From positions 248,001 to 312,000 of the forward strand of contig NZ_BMMP01000004.1 in NCBI RefSeq assembly GCF_014645895.1: 64,000 nt of DNA, in the 5' to 3' direction. This document shows positions 60,773 through 64,000 of this stretch, piece after piece. Position numbers and translations under genes: made by a program. Below the pieces are notes generated by a model. That model was not told where the DNA came from and did no database searches. It saw only the letters and a program-made list of their open reading frames with translations. Numbering within the stretch: the stretch's first letter is position 1; each line of letters starts with the position of its first letter. Source of the stretch: Streptomyces daqingensis (GTDB lineage Bacteria; Actinomycetota; Actinomycetes; Streptomycetales; Streptomycetaceae).

Positions 60773-63043
60773 TCAGCCGTGCTCCAGACGCACTCGCGGC
60801 AGCGCTTTCCGCAGCCACCCGGGCAGCCACCAGGCCGCCCGGCCCAGCAGCCGCATGACCGCGGGCACGACCAGGCAGCGGATGACGACCGCGTCGAGCA
60901 GGATCGCCACCGCCAGTCCCAGCCCGAACTGCTGCAGCATCCGGTCCGGGCTGAGCATGAAGGCGGCGAAGACCACGATCATGATGGCGCCCGCTGCCGT
61001 GATCACCTTGCCGGTGTGGGCGAGTCCCTCGCGCACCGCCAGGGACGGGTCCCGGGTGCGCTCCCATTCCTCGTGGATGCGGGAGAGCAGGAAGACCTCG
61101 TAGTCCATCGAGAGTCCGAAGACGATCGCGAAGATCATCACGGGGATGAACGCCTCCACGGGTCCCGGCTGCACACCGAACCAGCCGTGCTGGAAGACGA
61201 GGGTGATCACGCCGAGGGACGCCCCGATGCTCAGCAGGTTCAGCACCGCCGCCTTCAGCGGGATCAGCACGGAGCGGAAGACCACGGTGAGCAGCAGCGC
61301 CGAGAGCCCGACGACGACGCCGACGAAGAGCGGCATGCGGTCGGCGACCGTGGCTGCGAAGTCCTCGGACGCCGCTGTCGGGCCGCCGAGGAGGAACCGG
61401 GCCCCGGTGCGCTGCTCCAGCGGCGGCAGTACGTCCGTCCGCAGTTTCGCCACGAGGCGGGACGTCGCCTCGTCCTGGGGTGCGGAGCCGGGGTAGGCGA
61501 AGACGGTCGCGGCGGACGGGTCGGAGGTGGGGACGGGTGGCGAGGTCCCGGCGATCCCCGGGGCCCCTGACAGTTCGCGGTGAAGCTCACCCGCGGCCTC
61601 GGCCACGCTCTCCCCGTCCCGGCTCTCGGCCACGACGATCAGCGGGCCGTTGAAGCCCGGCCCGAAGCCGTCCGCGAGCAGGTCGTACGCCGCGCGGCTG
61701 GACTTGGTTCGCGGGTCGTTCCCGGCGTCGGCGAAGCCCAGCCGCAGGCCGGCCGCCGGAGCCGCGAGCGCGCCGAGCGCGATCACCGACACCAGCAGCG
61801 CGGCCCACGGCCTGCGCTGGACGGCCGCGCCCCAGCGGCGCCACCTCGCTCCTTCGGGACGGCCCCCGCCCGGGCCGTCGGGACCGCCGTCGACGCCGCC
61901 CGGCCCGCCCTCGCGCCGCTTCGCGGCCCGGCGGGCCACGTTGCGTTCGATGCGGCCCCCGGCGACGGCGAGGAGCGCGGGCAGCAGCGTCAGCGAGGCG
62001 AGCATGGTGACCAGCACGGTCAGCGCGACGGCCAGCGCCACTCCCTGGAGCGATCCGAGACCGAGGACGACCAGCCCGAGCAGCGCGATGATCACGGTGC
62101 AGCCGGCGAAGAAGACGGTGCGGCCCGCGGCGTCCATGGCGCGTCGTGCGGCGCTCTCCCGGTCCTGGCCGTGCAGCAGTTCGCCCCGGTACCGGGTGAA
62201 GATCAGCAGTGCGTAGTCGATCCCCACGCCCAGGCCGACGAGCATCATCACGTAGGGCGTGAAGTCGGCGACGGTGAAGGCGTGCGAGGCGAGCACGATC
62301 AGTCCGAGGGCCGTCCCCACCGCGAAGACGGCCGTCACCACGGGGACGCCGGCCGCGATCAGCGACCCGAAGAGGAAGACGAGGACGACCAGCGCGCCCA
62401 GGATGCCCGCGCCTTCGGCCGCGCCTCCCCCGGACTCCTCCGCGGCCCGGGCGGCTTCCCCGCCCAACTCCACGCGCAGGCCGTCCCCTTGGATGTCGCG
62501 GGCGGTGGTGAGGATGCGTTCCGCGCGCTCCGGCGGAACCTGCTCGGCCCCGCCGTCGAGGGTGACGGCGGCGTAGGCAGTGGTCCCGTCCCGGGAGACC
62601 GCGGAGCCGTCCTGGTACGGGCTGCGCACCTGGGCGACGCCGGGCAGTCCGCCGACCTCCTCCAGCATGGGTTCGACGCGCTTCCGTACGGCCGTGGCGC
62701 GCACCCCGCCCTCGCGCTCGTCGTGCAGCACGATCTGGACGCTGTCCCCGGCCTGCACGGAACCGTGCTTCCGCATCACGTCCAGGGCCCGCTGTGAATC
62801 GGTGCCGGGGAGGGAGAAATCGTTGCGGTAGGCGTCACCGGCGCTTGAAGCGAGCACGTGGATGCCCGCCAGCAGGACCACCCACAGCAGCAGCGCCCAC
62901 CAGCGGCGCCTGGCGGAGAGCGCGGCGACGCGTTCGAAGACGCTTCCCCTCGGCGGGCCGGTGCCCGTCGCGCGTCCCGGGTCCCCGCCCCCTCCCGCCC
63001 GGGTCCCGGGGTCCGGCTGGGCTTCGGTGCCTGAGCGGCCCAT
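60773..63043 (-). CDS. MMPL-family membrane transporter
   Basis: This 756-residue RND-type protein has two six-helix halves with large extracytoplasmic loops (about 70-190 and 430-530). Helix motifs include PYVMMLVGLGVGIDYALLIFTRYR and VMIFAIVFGLSMDYEVFLLSRI, both diagnostic of MmpL/MMPL. Such transporters export lipids or siderophores in actinobacteria; the substrate is unknown. ATG 63043 overlaps the upstream CydB-like stop by one base (TGATG); GTG 63046 is also possible. Translational coupling is likely. Confidence 0.92.
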   Translation of the reverse strand: MGRSGTEAQPDPGTRAGGGGDPGRATGTGPPRGSVFERVAALSARRRWWALLLWVVLLAGIHVLASSAGDAYRNDFSLPGTDSQRALDVMRKHGSVQAGDSVQIVLHDEREGGVRATAVRKRVEPMLEEVGGLPGVAQVRSPYQDGSAVSRDGTTAYAAVTLDGGAEQVPPERAERILTTARDIQGDGLRVELGGEAARAAEESGGGAAEGAGILGALVVLVFLFGSLIAAGVPVVTAVFAVGTALGLIVLASHAFTVADFTPYVMMLVGLGVGIDYALLIFTRYRGELLHGQDRESAARRAMDAAGRTVFFAGCTVIIALLGLVVLGLGSLQGVALAVALTVLVTMLASLTLLPALLAVAGGRIERNVARRAAKRREGGPGGVDGGPDGPGGGRPEGARWRRWGAAVQRRPWAALLVSVIALGALAAPAAGLRLGFADAGNDPRTKSSRAAYDLLADGFGPGFNGPLIVVAESRDGESVAEAAGELHRELSGAPGIAGTSPPVPTSDPSAATVFAYPGSAPQDEATSRLVAKLRTDVLPPLEQRTGARFLLGGPTAASEDFAATVADRMPLFVGVVVGLSALLLTVVFRSVLIPLKAAVLNLLSIGASLGVITLVFQHGWFGVQPGPVEAFIPVMIFAIVFGLSMDYEVFLLSRIHEEWERTRDPSLAVREGLAHTGKVITAAGAIMIVVFAAFMLSPDRMLQQFGLGLAVAILLDAVVIRCLVVPAVMRLLGRAAWWLPGWLRKALPRVRLEHG

Positions 63044-63963
63044 CACGAGTCACCTTCCTTGCGGTCCTGTCGGAGTACGAGAGTCGAGTCGTCGGGGGGC
63101 GGCGGGTCTGCCGCGGGCGCCGGGCTGCCGGCGGACGAGGCCGGGGCGCCGCCGGCTGAAGGGGGCACGGGCCGCCAGGGACGGCGGGTGAAGCTCCGCC
63201 ACATCCACACCTGGGCGGCGAGCAGCAGCGGCAGTACGGCCAGGAGCGCCGGTACGAGCAGGCCCAGCACCGGTTCCGTCACGGCCGACTCCGCCAGCGG
63301 CAGCCGGGCCCCCGCGGCCGGCGGGAGAACCGCCATCGCCAGGCCGGTGACGGCCAGAGCACGACGGGGCCCCAGGGCACGCACGGTCAGGCGGCGCGCC
63401 CGCTCGCGGGGGCCGCCCGTCAGGCGGAGCGCACCGAACGCGAGGCCGTGCGCGGCGAAGAGAGCGGCGACGCCGAGCGCCGTCAGGGCCGCGGGGAACC
63501 CGCCCGCGGCATGGCCGGGCGTGCCCGCGAACAGTCCGGCGAGCAGCCAGCCCCATGACAGGGCCACGGCCCAACTGCCGCCGGTGACGAGCCAGTCGCC
63601 CAGTGCCAGTCCGCCGCGGCGGCCGCCGCGGGGCTGTCCGTTCACGTGCCACCACAGGCCGGTGTCGCGGAGCATCCAGCCCGCCAGGAGCGGGATCAGC
63701 ACCATGGCGTGCCCCTGGAACAGCTCTCCTTCCAGGACGGTGAAGCAGCCCGTGAAGACACCGGCCGCGGCGACGAGCCACACCTCGCTGCCGAGGAAGA
63801 ACGGCACGACGGCGGCGACGGCCAAGCGCCTCTCGTGGGGCCCCCGGGCCAGGTACGGCAGCACCATGCCCAGCCCGAGATCGGCGCCCGCCAGCACGGA
63901 CCAGCCGGCGGTGAAGAACCCGAGCAGCCCGGCGGCGAGCGTCTCCAGCACGGTCTGCGGCAT
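63043..63963 (-). CDS. CydB-like cytochrome d ubiquinol oxidase subunit II
   Basis: This 306-residue protein has eight or nine hydrophobic helices (FFTAGWSVLAGADLGLGMVLPYL, VVPFFLGSEVWLVAAAGVFTGCF, MVLIPLLAGWML, SWAVALSWGWLLAGLFAG) with CydB features in the first third. It is shorter than typical CydB (about 330-380) and ends in a Pro/Ala/Asp-rich tail (PPPPDDSTLVL). ATG 63963 is taken as start; GTG 63966 and 63975 are alternatives. Translationally coupled to the MMPL gene. A cydA-like gene, if any, would lie beyond base 64000. Confidence 0.75.
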   Translation of the reverse strand: MPQTVLETLAAGLLGFFTAGWSVLAGADLGLGMVLPYLARGPHERRLAVAAVVPFFLGSEVWLVAAAGVFTGCFTVLEGELFQGHAMVLIPLLAGWMLRDTGLWWHVNGQPRGGRRGGLALGDWLVTGGSWAVALSWGWLLAGLFAGTPGHAAGGFPAALTALGVAALFAAHGLAFGALRLTGGPRERARRLTVRALGPRRALAVTGLAMAVLPPAAGARLPLAESAVTEPVLGLLVPALLAVLPLLLAAQVWMWRSFTRRPWRPVPPSAGGAPASSAGSPAPAADPPPPDDSTLVLRQDRKEGDS

Positions 63964-64000
63964 CACAGGCTCCACACCGGGAGTTGCCCGCCGGCACCGG

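Overview
The window is high-GC actinobacterial DNA, almost certainly a Streptomyces chromosome. The evidence is the strong G/C third-position bias, the frequent GTG starts, the mycothiol genes (mshA, mshD), the Streptomyces-type phoU/phoR/phoP, glnR, nur, msiK and rsiG genes, and the near absence of TTA codons. All calls were made by reading the sequence; no database search was run.

Layout. (1) Bases 1-3359 are the right end of an integrated mobile element of the actinomycete integrative (AICE) type. It has a replication ATPase cut by the window edge, a cluster of GCGTCACC iterons, a MerR-like excisionase, and a tyrosine integrase facing the 3' end of tRNA-Thr(UGU). (2) 3.5-14.2 kb is core genome: the msiK sugar-ABC ATPase, a secreted protein, a nucleotidyltransferase, a DoxX membrane protein, rlmB, cysS, a flavin/F420 oxidoreductase, ispF, ispD and carD. 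(3) 14.5-19.8 kb holds a lipoprotein, the phosphate regulon core (phoR-phoP divergent from phoU over a PHO box), a metallothionein-like peptide and a frameshifted secreted SH3-like gene. (4) 19.8-23.4 kb holds an acetyltransferase, a methyltransferase, a SpoIIE-type phosphatase and gpmA. (5) 23.5-28.9 kb looks like a polyhydroxybutyrate utilisation locus: MHS-type transporter, PucR-type regulator, 3-hydroxybutyrate dehydrogenase and secreted depolymerase. The depolymerase carries the only in-frame TTA (bldA) codon I found.

(6) 29.3-38.5 kb holds YbjN, mshA, a methyltransferase, a DUF2267 protein, Hsp20 with a HAIR-like operator, a CHAD protein beside polyphosphate kinase, and mshD. (7) 38.6-44.8 kb holds an FMN reductase, a protease/response regulator/kinase operon resembling pepD-mprAB, a LacI regulator and glnR. 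(8) 44.9-52.8 kb is rich in sulfur and redox functions: a hydrolase, a MoaD-like protein ending Gly-Gly-Cys-Ala, membrane and LmeA-like proteins, a leader peptide that looks leaderless, rhodanese, a DUF1416 protein, a DsrE protein, a 33-residue membrane peptide, a nitrobindin-like protein, nur and YgfZ. (9) 52.9-60.7 kb holds dtd, rsiG (the c-di-GMP-dependent anti-WhiG factor, with both signature motifs intact), asparaginase, an Eis-like acetyltransferase, a small membrane protein, and a GntR / kinase-fold / HAD module behind a cluster of inverted and direct repeats. (10) The right edge has an MMPL exporter coupled to a CydB-like membrane protein.

Most genes are housekeeping. The parts that could hide something less described are the integrative element end, the PHB locus, the GGCA-tailed sulfur-carrier-like protein beside a rhodanese locus, the GntR/kinase/HAD module, and the CydB-like/MMPL pair.
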